This document shows positions 17,801-23,341 of a stretch of 23,500 bases of DNA, piece by piece (position 1 is the first letter of the stretch; every line of letters starts with the position of its first letter). Origin of the DNA: a virus; the IMG/VR virus record IMGVR_UViG_3300037635_004849, positions 1 through 23,500 of that record. The stretch is one strand, 5' to 3'. The translations under genes and the position numbers were made by a program. The notes beneath the pieces are model-generated. The model saw nothing but the letters and a program-made list of their open reading frames with translations. It was not told the origin of the DNA and made no database searches.

Positions 17801-19078
17801 CCCTGTTGCATTATGCAAAACATCTACTTGTCCAGTTATTTCAATATTATCACTAGATCCTGCTTCTCTACCTACGATACCTAAGTCAACTTTTTGTGAT
17901 GCAAATCCTTCAACGTGGTTAGAAAAAAGACCCCTAATGTGTAAACCACCATTACCTTTATTAACAGTAGCAACTTTATACCACCTGTTTCCAGTAATGG
18001 CTGATTCGTCATCTATTTCAAAAACCCATTCTTTTGCTGAACCGTCTTTTGTTAAAAATTTAGCATTTGATTCAGTTTCTGTATAATACCTACCATCATG
18101 ATTATGAGCACTTGGTGGGAACGTACTAGGCTTATTAAGTATAAAAGAATCACTAGTCGTAGTGGTTTCAGTCCAGTCTGATTGCACGTTTGCCTCAGCA
18201 TCTGTAGGTGCAAAAGAAGTTGGTAAGCCTGATATATCAACACCATCAACTGTAGCGTTCGCCGCCATTACAATATTACCTACAAATCGAGCACTTCCGT
18301 CAGGTTTTAAAGTTAAGTTTAAGTCTTCGTCTGAAGTTCCATTAGCATTAGAAGTATAAAACCTCATTTCTTGATTATAACCACCAGTATTAGCAGTTCT
18401 TATACTACCCAGCCAATCTCCGTCATTAGATGATATACCTCTAAGCAATACAGACTCTGCGTTAGTTGTATTTGTGCCTTGTATATATAAAGCGTCTGTA
18501 AGTTTTTTAGTTGATCCGGCTGAAAGTGGTAAGTAACCTGTTAAGTCTTGGTCCCCAGTGTTTGTTCCTGAAGATGATCCTGAGAAATTTGTAGCAGATA
18601 TATTGCCTGTTATAGTAACACCCGTGTTTGTAGTTTCAAATTTTTTAACACCACCATAGTATAATTCCACACTATTAGCTTCATTCATGTTAGCTAATAA
18701 ATTGCCAACTGAATCTTTGAAAATTATATCATTACCACCGTTAATAATTAAATCTCCTGTGCCTACTTCAGAAATATAACTATTACTTCCGTCATGATAT
18801 ATCTGTAAGTCTTGAGAAGCTCCTAATTGTATTTTATTACTATCCCCTAAGTTAAGAGTACCGTCTATAGTAATTAAACCGCTAGAGTTTACATTTAATA
18901 TAGGTATACCTGATATGTCTGATACTGAGAATAAATCTCCAGTAAGACTATTAGTTACAGAAAATAATTGCCCTTGAGTTCCTTGGACATCTAATACTGT
19001 AGAACTACTAGTAAAATTACTACCATCAATAATAGCCTTACCTAAAACTTCTATATTCGTTAAGAACTTTTGTGCCAT
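11801..19078 (-). CDS. Giant modular tail fibre (2425 residues)
   Basis: The largest gene in the window. Residues 28-110 are the N-terminal module shared with the S74 fibre (LDVQGTQGQLFSVTNSLTGD ... YHDGSNSYIS). After a GYLPLSAGSTKKLTDALYIQ segment (181-200) come repeated linkers: NVQSDWTETTTTSDSFILNK (297-316), a second copy at 944-963, and NADWNSTSGDSQILNNP at about 1092. These alternate with four beta-sandwich-like domains near 352-495, 795-905, 1130-1275 and 1535-1660. 'G-L-D-A-D-T-V-D-G' type motifs occur at 1299 and 1489. Residues 1690-1885 and 2140-2240 carry VGIGTDTPDYKLDV-type trimeric fibre repeats, flanking a propeller-like segment (1912-2128). The end (2330-2425) has GTVYACHDGTDVEFTETSTQ and no S74 chaperone. 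Probably a trimeric receptor-binding fibre. The frame is intact throughout. Start ATG lies 27 bases after the preceding stop. Confidence 0.85.
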   Translation of the reverse strand: MAQKFLTNIEVLGKAIIDGSNFTSSSTVLDVQGTQGQLFSVTNSLTGDLFSVSDISGIPILNVNSSGLITIDGTLNLGDSNKIQLGASQDLQIYHDGSNSYISEVGTGDLIINGGNDIIFKDSVGNLLANMNEANSVELYYGGVKKFETTNTGVTITGNISATNFSGSSSGTNTGDQDLTGYLPLSAGSTKKLTDALYIQGTNTTNAESVLLRGISSNDGDWLGSIRTANTGGYNQEMRFYTSNANGTSDEDLNLTLKPDGSARFVGNIVMAANATVDGVDISGLPTSFAPTDAEANVQSDWTETTTTSDSFILNKPSTFPPSAHNHDGRYYTETESNAKFLTKDGSAKEWVFEIDDESAITGNRWYKVATVNKGNGGLHIRGLFSNHVEGFASQKVDLGIVGREAGSSDNIEITGQVDVLHNATGSEATDNCGIRIIESDITTSQYYHYFDVYVKTTRYQMLRLHLTKSGATVFHTSAGSNAVTTEPAPVSGGTTGVELDTSTLAEGNYVVDNSTPREIFHEGHKPTFAEIETTPTTLAGYGITDAAPSTVVNQTDFVSAASGGNFGGNLSVHTGAGTGSLSAGRTSDQSIKLHVNDTVNTIFAYQDSDGNSDHQFILRRDFQGTGASDFKIQNGATSQLIINKDGQVTIPGNAIISGDLTVDGTTTTLNTTTVEVEDNILQLNTTQGTPDTATSATSGISIYRGVDANDDVITQASLIFDDGDDTWDLTNDLTVAGDVIGASFAVPSGASTGFLKADGSVDSTTYLKAGTAGSADFIRLGYGYGLDPNTNANAGMVRYHKLAEITVGTYTDYNFNFHWSTRYATGKAGIHVHSDNDTDCDILGAWYNDHNPSRNWSQEGWIKYIVDGSTVTLWVKTVAWTIFRYRLTPSITEGAPATVTTYNENTTTDQATEPTGLTAFTNNSHEDAGYSTATGVADNAEQNVQADWNETTTTSDAFILNKPTIPTDFVSAANGGTFSGAISTPTGSTFGGAIKITETGTAQHILIGNQDSGGTDKPAMIRGVNGELKLGYGNAWTGEGGTMTIGLTLDTNSHATFAGNIIMQENATVDGVDISALPTTFAPTNAEANVNADWNSTSGDSQILNNPGTSYLTGVTDRHVFPGLAASGTQARRHHIGRVYYCPKHWDTTWQNLYFTINEETYNSGYIKYHLFGYYNGTNDQTLNLRVVDYRGNNGDLQRYKIVLGDHTDAGWDHSNQNVYYTDIYVEVSHYKSVKVVIDALGHSIIHSNPTSGAGITVIYETPTITNITTYVNETYDTTYLGSNTKIWNSANDGAGSGLDADTVDGTHGTLLKRINGEFVLDVNDDYESRSGTWSTGTSEAWGEPNISGGYAHNDGTGSITFTVPTGAQSCWISHLTWSSGGYVDVLGVQSDGGEVFLRRINTHQTVQNSDEGASQHDGSTITFAGTSLSSFGKIKFQNRQGRFHFTGIAFSSSQWEGTEGTGMIHPNQITKQGSGNGLDSDKLDGQQGTYYLNYANFTGTPSIPTDFVSATNGGTFSDDITVQGKIKAETFFSHAGTYTSNTHTNNWQKVYSHNWSTFSFSAFTLKVLAAGETANNNINADVHISYKMQNGQYRIYANIVNYGSEALLAENFQINLSVTSAASGSWTIWHKVIRNYQTPIYTMIGSGIGGTWYSETPVSSITGDNDTWTEKIISNSVSIDTDNSSSVGIGTTSASSLLEVSQQLSAQSTIDYPHTISSRDDSNTINQLGGEGVGIKFKIAGNDSTAPGNSFVGASIAAIRESSSDSDSSTGLGLFITQNDETLDEAVRIDHNGNVGIGTDTPDYKLDVEGDISLVASGENYAIMSPINQGMQIAVGDPASTSTPLVTFDGANQRVGIGTNNPSEKLDVDGGIVATGVNYLNQSNQYNNSTSGITGFGNKSMDASISYYDTGKNLATAVRGIVWTGKHYIATDYNAQTAKFYNSSFEAINNTYGSSISLPNDGNTDHPHGAAWDGRYLYVIQYAGSGAKIVAYDLDNGTGTATIVFTQALQDTTSTYDVEYAEGHLYTAANGKVSQYKLEGKTITHVQTTADILNGLEAQAITYDGSYLWITQNGYNVYQVRLDCTLVGYFNTGVPPNNIGWAWNGQNIATVNYATGDVYIINTASTRFDTEKFLVMGGDVGIGEEDPICALHVLDSDFPQVRINDESANGDSGIRFRSYSDDGAGTIVNFHADIFANGSTGSNGRLGFRVPYDSEAMTILSTGAVGINNTNPSFGLTLSKNIDAGGMNTGVLLGLESSTLSDPAGYRMKSQDSGGTSRYYQVLYNGDEIEWKNYNGSLYSTRMSLSNSGSLNVISDITTGTANISSQNNTDIDTGAEVVAQVSTQTYTAAFFDFVVKKGTNVRSGTVYACHDGTDVEFTETSTQDLGDTSDVVLSVDKSGFNLRLIATTTSDNWSVKTLIRAI
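12695..13345 (-). other. Beta-propeller-like segment inside the giant fibre
   Basis: Residues 1912-2128 of the giant fibre contain five repeated blade-like units. Each has a small-hydrophobic run into an aromatic, then Gly, then a strand: RGIVWTGKHYIAT, HGAAWDGRYLYVI, YDVEYAEGHLYTA, QAITYDGSYLWIT and IGWAWNGQNIATV. The key aromatics fall at about 1925, 1974, 2022, 2065 and 2105, a period of 40 to 49 residues, normal for propeller blades. Each unit is followed by a second strand ending in a Tyr/Phe-bearing turn (VAYDLDNG, VSQYKLEG, VYQVRLD, VYIINTAS). Units are visible by eye; whether the fold closes as a five-bladed propeller is inference. Confidence 0.6.
15755..15898 (-). repeat. Giant-fibre linker repeat, copy 3
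   Basis: Residues 1061-1108 (NIIMQENATVDGVDISALP through NVNADWNSTSGDSQILNNP). Same order as copy 1, with a shortened Thr run, which points to tandem duplication followed by drift. Confidence 0.8.
16187..16261 (-). repeat. Giant-fibre linker repeat, copy 2 (second half only)
   Basis: Residues 940-964 (QNVQADWNETTTTSDAFILN and the following KP). It lacks the ATVDGVDIS part found in copies 1 and 3, and is followed by IPTDFVSAANGGTFSG, itself repeated at about residues 1505-1520. Confidence 0.75.
18128..18277 (-). repeat. Giant-fibre linker repeat, copy 1
   Basis: Residues 268-317, running from NIVMAANATVDGVDISGLP through NVQSDWTETTTTSDSFILNK. The full unit recurs at 15755-15898 and its second half at 16187-16261. 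It separates globular domains of the fibre. Confidence 0.8.
18752..18997 (-). repeat. Shared fibre N-terminal module, copy in giant fibre
   Basis: Residues 28-109 of the giant fibre. The module matches residues 21-102 of the S74 fibre in the same order (LDVQG, FSVT-SLTGD, FSVSDISGIPI-NVNS, IQLG-SQDL, YHDG, YIS), and the DNA is also clearly alike by eye. Confidence 0.85.
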
Positions 19079-19105
19079 AATTTACCAAGTATTTAAGTAG
19101 CCTTA

Positions 19106-20428
19106 TTACGCTACTTTTTGTATTAAAACTGTAATTTGTTCATCTGATGCAGGTGCTACATTAAAGCTAACTTTTATATGATCGTTTGATGCTGTATCAT
19201 TTCCATCACTTACACCACGTCTAACCTCTGCTATTACAGTATTACCAGAAGCATCGTATAATTGAACAATTACTTTGTTAGAACTTAAACCGTGATCTAT
19301 GTAAAAAACAGTTTCAGTATCATCACCAACAGTTGTGCTAGCACTTGAATCACTAAGAATTTCTGCAACTACAGTAGCTATAGGAAATTTTTGAGTAACG
19401 TTACTCGCACCTACCCCTGCTAAACTTACTATACCTGTAGCAGCAGTTAGTTCATTTAAATCTAAAGTTAAAGAGTGAGTAGTTCCTTCCCCGGATGTTG
19501 CAGCTGAAGAATCAATACCTGTACTACCTGTAATAGTAGCAACATAATCTCCAATAGTATCAGTACCTAAAGTAATATCACCTTCTGTAGCAATAACTTT
19601 AGCAGTACCGTCATCTATCATCCATTTGTCTGTCGACTCATTCCAGTAAATAAGTACATCAGACTCATTACCTCTAAGAACTTCAAGACCTGCATTTTGA
19701 GTAGGATTAACGTTACCAGCTATATTACTATTCAAAGTAATAATATTATCTGCTAGATTAATTGTTTCTGAGTTAACTGTTGTAGTTGTACCTGATACAG
19801 TTAAGTTACCTGTAATAACAATAGTATCACCAGAATCTGCACCTATTGTAATATTTTGATCTGCAGCGCCACCAGCCGATTCTAAAGCAGCTAATCTAGT
19901 TAATAAGTTTGCATTACTAATATCATCAACAGTTGTATCACCAGCTAACGCTGTAGTAGAAGTTGTACCTAAACTAGGTAAAGTAACACTAGTTGTTGTA
20001 ACTGTGTCTACGTGACCTTCACTTGTGTAAGATGTAGAAATGTTATTAAAACTTCCACCAAATCCTAATGTTACAGCTGTTCCAGCAGTTGCTGTTGCTG
20101 TTACAGAATCGTGATTAATTGTAAATGCTTTATCGGCAGATTGATTTAAAGTAAAGGTTCCAGTTTCATTAGTTCCAAAACTTAAAAGAGTTCCAGCAGT
20201 AATAGTTACTGTTGAGTCATAAACAGGATCGCCTACTTCTAACCATCCCCCTGTAGAACCACTATAAACTTTAAGTCTATAGTCAGCCTCTGCACTAGGT
20301 GAGGTATCAAAATATATACGACCTGCTTGTAAACTTGCAGTAGGCGCAGCCCCTAAAGGGTGTATAGACGCGTTTTGTAGTTGATTACCATTAAGGTTTA
20401 TATCAACAAGATGTTTAATTTCAGCCAT
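19106..20428 (-). CDS. Tail fibre/structural protein (440 residues)
   Basis: A Thr/Ser/Gly-rich beta protein. Residues 1-70 (KHLVDINLNGNQLQNASIHP, then AGRIYFDTS, YRLKVYSGSTGGWLEVG) form an N-terminal module typical of marine phage fibre proteins. A short helix lies at 168-185 (NANLLTRLAALES). Residues 203-285 hold ITGNLTVSGTTTTVNSETIN, LADNIITLNSN, AGLEVLRGN, IYWNESTDKWMIDDG, a recurrent fibre module that also occurs in diverged form in the giant fibre (about 655-735). Residues 372-440 form the C-terminal module FYIDHGLSSNKVIVQLYDAS ... EQITVLIQKVA. No enzyme motif or chaperone domain is present. It lies between a small collagen-motif protein and the giant fibre, so it may be the proximal part or adaptor of the long fibre. 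Leader before ATG is A/T-only. Function is inferred from modules and place. Confidence 0.75.
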   Translation of the reverse strand: MAEIKHLVDINLNGNQLQNASIHPLGAAPTASLQAGRIYFDTSPSAEADYRLKVYSGSTGGWLEVGDPVYDSTVTITAGTLLSFGTNETGTFTLNQSADKAFTINHDSVTATATAGTAVTLGFGGSFNNISTSYTSEGHVDTVTTTSVTLPSLGTTSTTALAGDTTVDDISNANLLTRLAALESAGGAADQNITIGADSGDTIVITGNLTVSGTTTTVNSETINLADNIITLNSNIAGNVNPTQNAGLEVLRGNESDVLIYWNESTDKWMIDDGTAKVIATEGDITLGTDTIGDYVATITGSTGIDSSAATSGEGTTHSLTLDLNELTAATGIVSLAGVGASNVTQKFPIATVVAEILSDSSASTTVGDDTETVFYIDHGLSSNKVIVQLYDASGNTVIAEVRRGVSDGNDTASNDHIKVSFNVAPASDEQITVLIQKVA

Positions 20429-20456
20429 GATTATTTATTTTAATTATATTATACAT

Positions 20457-20789
20457 TTAGTTTAAATAAGCTTTACCCGAGAATGTTGCCTCAAATTTTA
20501 TTACTATTCTGAAGTTTGTTTCATAAGAAACTTCTCCAACAACTACTGTATCTGCTGAATCAACTACTGTTACTGATGGTTTTTTATTAAGAGAGTGATT
20601 AATTGTCCACTCATTAGAGGCTATTGCCTGAGTAAATACTTCTGAACTTTGCGCTACTCCTGCAGGTCCCTGAGTACCTACACTAGTGACTACTACTTGG
20701 TTTTGCGAAGTTACGATTTTATTTTTAGTTGAGGAATTAACATGTACCTCATTATTTGCAGGTGTGGATATTTTTACGTACTTAGGCAT
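20457..20789 (-). CDS. Small fibre-type protein with GPAG motif
   Basis: A 110-residue protein. The N-terminal half (residues 1-40) carries NNEVHVNSSTKNKIVTSQNQ and then VGTQGPAGVA, a short collagen-like element of the kind that ends or joins trimeric fibres. The C-terminal half (about 50-110) reads FTQAIASNEWTINHSLNKKP, SVTVVDSADTVVVGEVSYE, then IVIKFEATFSGKAYLN. The 'W-x-I-x-H-x-L-N-x-x-P-x-V-x-V-V-D' and 'F-S-G-K-A-Y-L-N' motifs are familiar from phage fibre proteins as a small beta domain, here as a stand-alone gene. Its start overlaps the upstream stop (TAATG). It is probably a structural adaptor in the tail or fibre base; this role is inference. Confidence 0.65.
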   Translation of the reverse strand: MPKYVKISTPANNEVHVNSSTKNKIVTSQNQVVVTSVGTQGPAGVAQSSEVFTQAIASNEWTINHSLNKKPSVTVVDSADTVVVGEVSYETNFRIVIKFEATFSGKAYLN

Positions 20790-21133
20790 TATGCTACAGA
20801 TTTAATAATTTGTATTTGTCCTGATATCAGTCTTTCTGTAACAGAGGATAATGTAAGATCTAAATCAAAGTCAGCTCTATTCCACGTGTACCCAGCTGTA
20901 GTAGAAGAGGGTATACTAATACTAAACTCACCTTGAGTTGCATTTGTAATAGTTATTCCATTTCCTACACTCAAGTCAACAACTAGTGATGTATCGCTTC
21001 TATTGTCTTTTGCTTTTAAAGTAATAGTAGCCCCTGTAATATCTACTGGAGTATCATCCGCTTGCTTATAAGTAATTGTATTACTAAAGGTAGTGCCTTG
21101 TTCAATTTTAAAATTATGAGATCCTGCAGCCAT
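20789..21133 (-). CDS. Small beta-rich protein, BppU N-terminal-like
   Basis: A 114-residue protein with alternating beta strands: NFKIEQGTTFSNTITYKQAD, then TPVDITGATITLKAKDN, GITITNATQGEFSISIPSST and WNRADFDLDLTL. The order 'polar strand, D-x-T-G-x-x-x, strand, G-x-F-x-I-x-x-P' resembles the N-terminal domain of baseplate upper proteins (BppU/DUF2479) and many small cyanophage and marine phage proteins. Such domains usually anchor fibres to the tail. It has no Cys residues, membrane segment or enzyme motif. The gene is coupled on both sides by TAATG overlaps, to the phosphoesterase upstream and to the GPAG protein downstream. The resemblance is by pattern and of moderate strength. Confidence 0.6.
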   Translation of the reverse strand: MAAGSHNFKIEQGTTFSNTITYKQADDTPVDITGATITLKAKDNRSDTSLVVDLSVGNGITITNATQGEFSISIPSSTTAGYTWNRADFDLDLTLSSVTERLISGQIQIIKSVA

Positions 21134-22356
21134 TATAAAGAGTAATCAAAAATATTAGGTTTACCGCTTCCATTGTTTTCAATCAAACTAAACCCAGCGT
21201 TACTGGTCCATCCATTTGATTCACTGTAAAAGTTCCCGGTAAACAATGGGGCAATATCTACAGCTCGATAGTTTGCTTGATCTAGGTATGTTTCGTTTAA
21301 AGTATGAAAAACCTTTTTTGATTTTCTAGAATGCCAATGACCTCCTAGTAAAACATTATATGATTTTTGATCTCCATATTCAAAAAACACTTTACCTATA
21401 TCTCCTTTTGATACTCCGTGGTGGTTATGTGTCATTACGTAAAAAATACCATCTATCATTCTGTTTAAAATAATAGAAGAGAATTCTACATTAACATTGC
21501 TATTTAAATAGCTTTGTTTAACCATGTAAGATAACAGTCCAGCAACATCTCCTTCGTTATCGTGTTTTGCGTCTGAGGTAGATCTATCATGATTACCTGC
21601 AACCATATACACGTTAGTTAAATTATTAACTGATGCTAAAAAGTCTCTTAATATTTCATAAGCCAAAATAACGACGTGGTGCCCATATAATCCTTTCCCC
21701 ATGCTTTTCCATGAGTTGATGTGATTAAGTCCCGTAAAAGACTCTATAAAGTCTCCTAGGAAGATTATGGATACCTTTTCATATCCTCGCTCGTTTACTT
21801 TATCAGCTATCTGTCTTAAATACTTAATTACAGTTTTGTAATTAAAGTCTTGGGTTTTTGCTAGTTTCTGTATATCTGCTCCAATATGTAAATCTGCCAG
21901 ACAAAGAACTCCATGATTAGTGCCTGGGGTTCTTTTTATATTTGCAGTAGATATCGCAGAATTTAGTTTTTTCCTAATTTCTAGATAGTCAATTTCTTCT
22001 TCACGTGGTTTTAAAGAAAGCTTAACTTGATAGTTAGTCTTCTTTCCTTTTTGTGAAGTAACATCCCACGCGTTACATGTGTAACCAGTTACTTCGAATT
22101 TTTTTAAATCAATTCGAAAAAAATTTATTGCCTCTGCTAAAGAGGTTATAGGTTTTTCTCCTTTGTAATTGTATGTTGTTGGTACTCTAGTATCTTCTGC
22201 TGTACTTTGTTTTGCTACTTTAGCGACTTTTCTTCTTAAAGTCCTATGGGAAAATATATTTCCCGTGTGGTGATCTTGTACTATTTCTGCTATTTTACTG
22301 TAACTTAGGTCTGGGCTTTCTTGAAGCTTTTCTCTAATCAGGTCTTCTAATTTCAC
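21133..22356 (-). CDS. Metallophosphoesterase with N-terminal helix-turn-helix-like region
   Basis: A 407-residue protein starting at GTG (22354-22356). No in-frame ATG nearby would keep the N-terminal domain. Residues 3-47 read like a helix-turn-helix (LEDLIREKLQE, LSYSKIAEIVQDH, FSHRTLRRKVAKV). Residues 70-117 form a linking domain with NAWDVTSQKGKK and YQVKLSLKPR. Residues 147-390 are a calcineurin-like phosphoesterase with the full two-metal set: ADLH (Asp155, His157), GDFIE (Asp202), GNHD (Asn255, His256), HNHH (His310/312) and GHWH (His340, His342). Family members include nucleases (SbcD/Mre11) and phosphodiesterases; substrate here is unknown. It is first after the terminator and candidate promoter, and is followed by small adaptor-type genes. 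The leader lacks a Shine-Dalgarno sequence. Catalytic class is firm; DNA processing or packaging is only inferred. Confidence 0.85.
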   Translation of the reverse strand: MKLEDLIREKLQESPDLSYSKIAEIVQDHHTGNIFSHRTLRRKVAKVAKQSTAEDTRVPTTYNYKGEKPITSLAEAINFFRIDLKKFEVTGYTCNAWDVTSQKGKKTNYQVKLSLKPREEEIDYLEIRKKLNSAISTANIKRTPGTNHGVLCLADLHIGADIQKLAKTQDFNYKTVIKYLRQIADKVNERGYEKVSIIFLGDFIESFTGLNHINSWKSMGKGLYGHHVVILAYEILRDFLASVNNLTNVYMVAGNHDRSTSDAKHDNEGDVAGLLSYMVKQSYLNSNVNVEFSSIILNRMIDGIFYVMTHNHHGVSKGDIGKVFFEYGDQKSYNVLLGGHWHSRKSKKVFHTLNETYLDQANYRAVDIAPLFTGNFYSESNGWTSNAGFSLIENNGSGKPNIFDYSL

Positions 22357-22401
22357 GATTGAATGTTTTAAAGTTTCTCAAAAATAAGAAAAATATAGGT
22401 C

Positions 22402-22438
22402 TTATACCAAATTTTCTTCTGTTTACCAAATTTTTAAT
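22402..22438 (-). promoter_or_regulatory. Candidate promoter/operator with an 11-base direct repeat
   Basis: On the minus strand AAAATTTGGTA occurs twice, 19 bases apart (22424-22434 and 22405-22415). A TTGGTA in the first copy lies 17 bases before a TATAAG that starts in the second, a spacing like a bacterial -35/-10 pair. It sits just upstream of the phosphoesterase gene and downstream of the terminator. It could equally be a binding site for a phage regulator. Confidence 0.45.
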
Positions 22439-22440
22439 TC

Positions 22441-22474
22441 AAAAAAAAGGGACAGTTTTCACCGCCCCTCTTTT
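22441..22474 (-). terminator. Intrinsic (Rho-independent) terminator
   Basis: Read on the minus strand, AAAAGAGGGGC pairs with GTCCCTTTTTT around a ten-base loop (GGTGAAAACT). The 11-pair stem has two G-U wobbles and runs into a tract of eight T. It lies about 45 bases after the stop of the 261-residue structural gene, where it would end or reduce transcription into the fibre operon. Confidence 0.8.
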
Positions 22475-22520
22475 GAACTAACAATAAAAACTAACAAACA
22501 ATTATATTATATAACTATGT

Positions 22521-23306
22521 TTATTTTAGTTTTTCAACCTGTGTAACAATAGCGGCTGGTGTTACAGTAGAGTTACCATCTGCTACATAAACTTCAATAA
22601 TAAAGTCATCGTAGTTTTTAGCATTACCCACTGCTTTTGATTTAGACACTTTTGTTCCTTCGATTAAAACTAAATCGTAATTTCCAGATACTGTAGATAC
22701 CGGCTGCTTGATGTTTGTACCACCAAGACCAAATAAACCACCGTCAATGAATCCAGCTTTTTCTGCTTCAGCTACTTTTGCTTGAGTTCCTACAGAAGGA
22801 ACAGCAGCAGTACTGTAAGCAAATGAACTAGCGTCATTACCAGCTAGTCTAAAGTGAGAATCAATTGGAGCTGTAATTGTAATAACAGCACTTGAGATAC
22901 TAGCACCAAAACCAGCAAACTCAGAGCTTGACTTAGCAAACTCAGCATCCATAAGAGCTTTGATAGCTGCAGCACTTGCACCTTCAAAAGTCTTTACTGG
23001 AAGGTTCGCAGTACCTTTAGTAGTATTAATGATTTTTACGTACGCACTACCTGAATCTAATGCAATAGTTGCAGTAGAGGATTGTGCTGTACCAGCGCTA
23101 TAAGCTATAGCGGTAACTTTTTTAATGTCACCTTCGCTGATTGGACCTACGTTTTTAGTACCATAAAATAATGATACATTATCGTCGCCACTTGTTAATG
23201 ATGCTACTCTTGTAGCTCCATCTTTAACGTAACCGAACTTTGCTGCTTCGAAAGCACTAGCCGCGGCTGCGTCACTGTTAATGATTAGGACTTCTTTTTT
23301 TGCCAT
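22521..23306 (-). CDS. Probable abundant virion structural protein (Ala-rich), unassigned
   Basis: A 261-residue protein unlike the fibre genes: rich in Ala, Lys, Val and Ile, with few aromatics and no Trp or Cys. The start reads MAKKEVLIINSDAAAASAFE, with VKDGATRVASLTSGDDNVSL (about 27-46) and FYGTKNVGPISEGDIKKVTA (49-68) after it. Later come a helix AAAIKALMDAEFAKSSS (111-127), strands such as SSAVITITAP (137-146), and a C-terminal FIIEVYVADGNSTVTPAAIV. It has its own terminator and a richer GC look than its neighbours, as expected of a highly expressed capsid, tail-tube or decoration protein. I cannot assign which of these it is; it is short for an HK97-type major capsid protein. The ATG lies 35 bases after the preceding stop with an A/T-only leader. 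Confidence 0.6.
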   Translation of the reverse strand: MAKKEVLIINSDAAAASAFEAAKFGYVKDGATRVASLTSGDDNVSLFYGTKNVGPISEGDIKKVTAIAYSAGTAQSSTATIALDSGSAYVKIINTTKGTANLPVKTFEGASAAAIKALMDAEFAKSSSEFAGFGASISSAVITITAPIDSHFRLAGNDASSFAYSTAAVPSVGTQAKVAEAEKAGFIDGGLFGLGGTNIKQPVSTVSGNYDLVLIEGTKVSKSKAVGNAKNYDDFIIEVYVADGNSTVTPAAIVTQVEKLK

Positions 23307-23341
23307 GATAAATAAATATTAAAGATTAAAAATTATATAAA

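Noticed and set aside
13698-18359. Plus-strand open frames and one short minus-strand frame (18052-18249) inside the giant fibre gene
   Set aside because: They are shadows of a continuous 2425-codon frame with clear fibre modules.
20742-20936. Plus-strand frame across the junction of two small genes
   Set aside because: It crosses a TAATG-coupled junction of two minus-strand genes and encodes no recognisable pattern.
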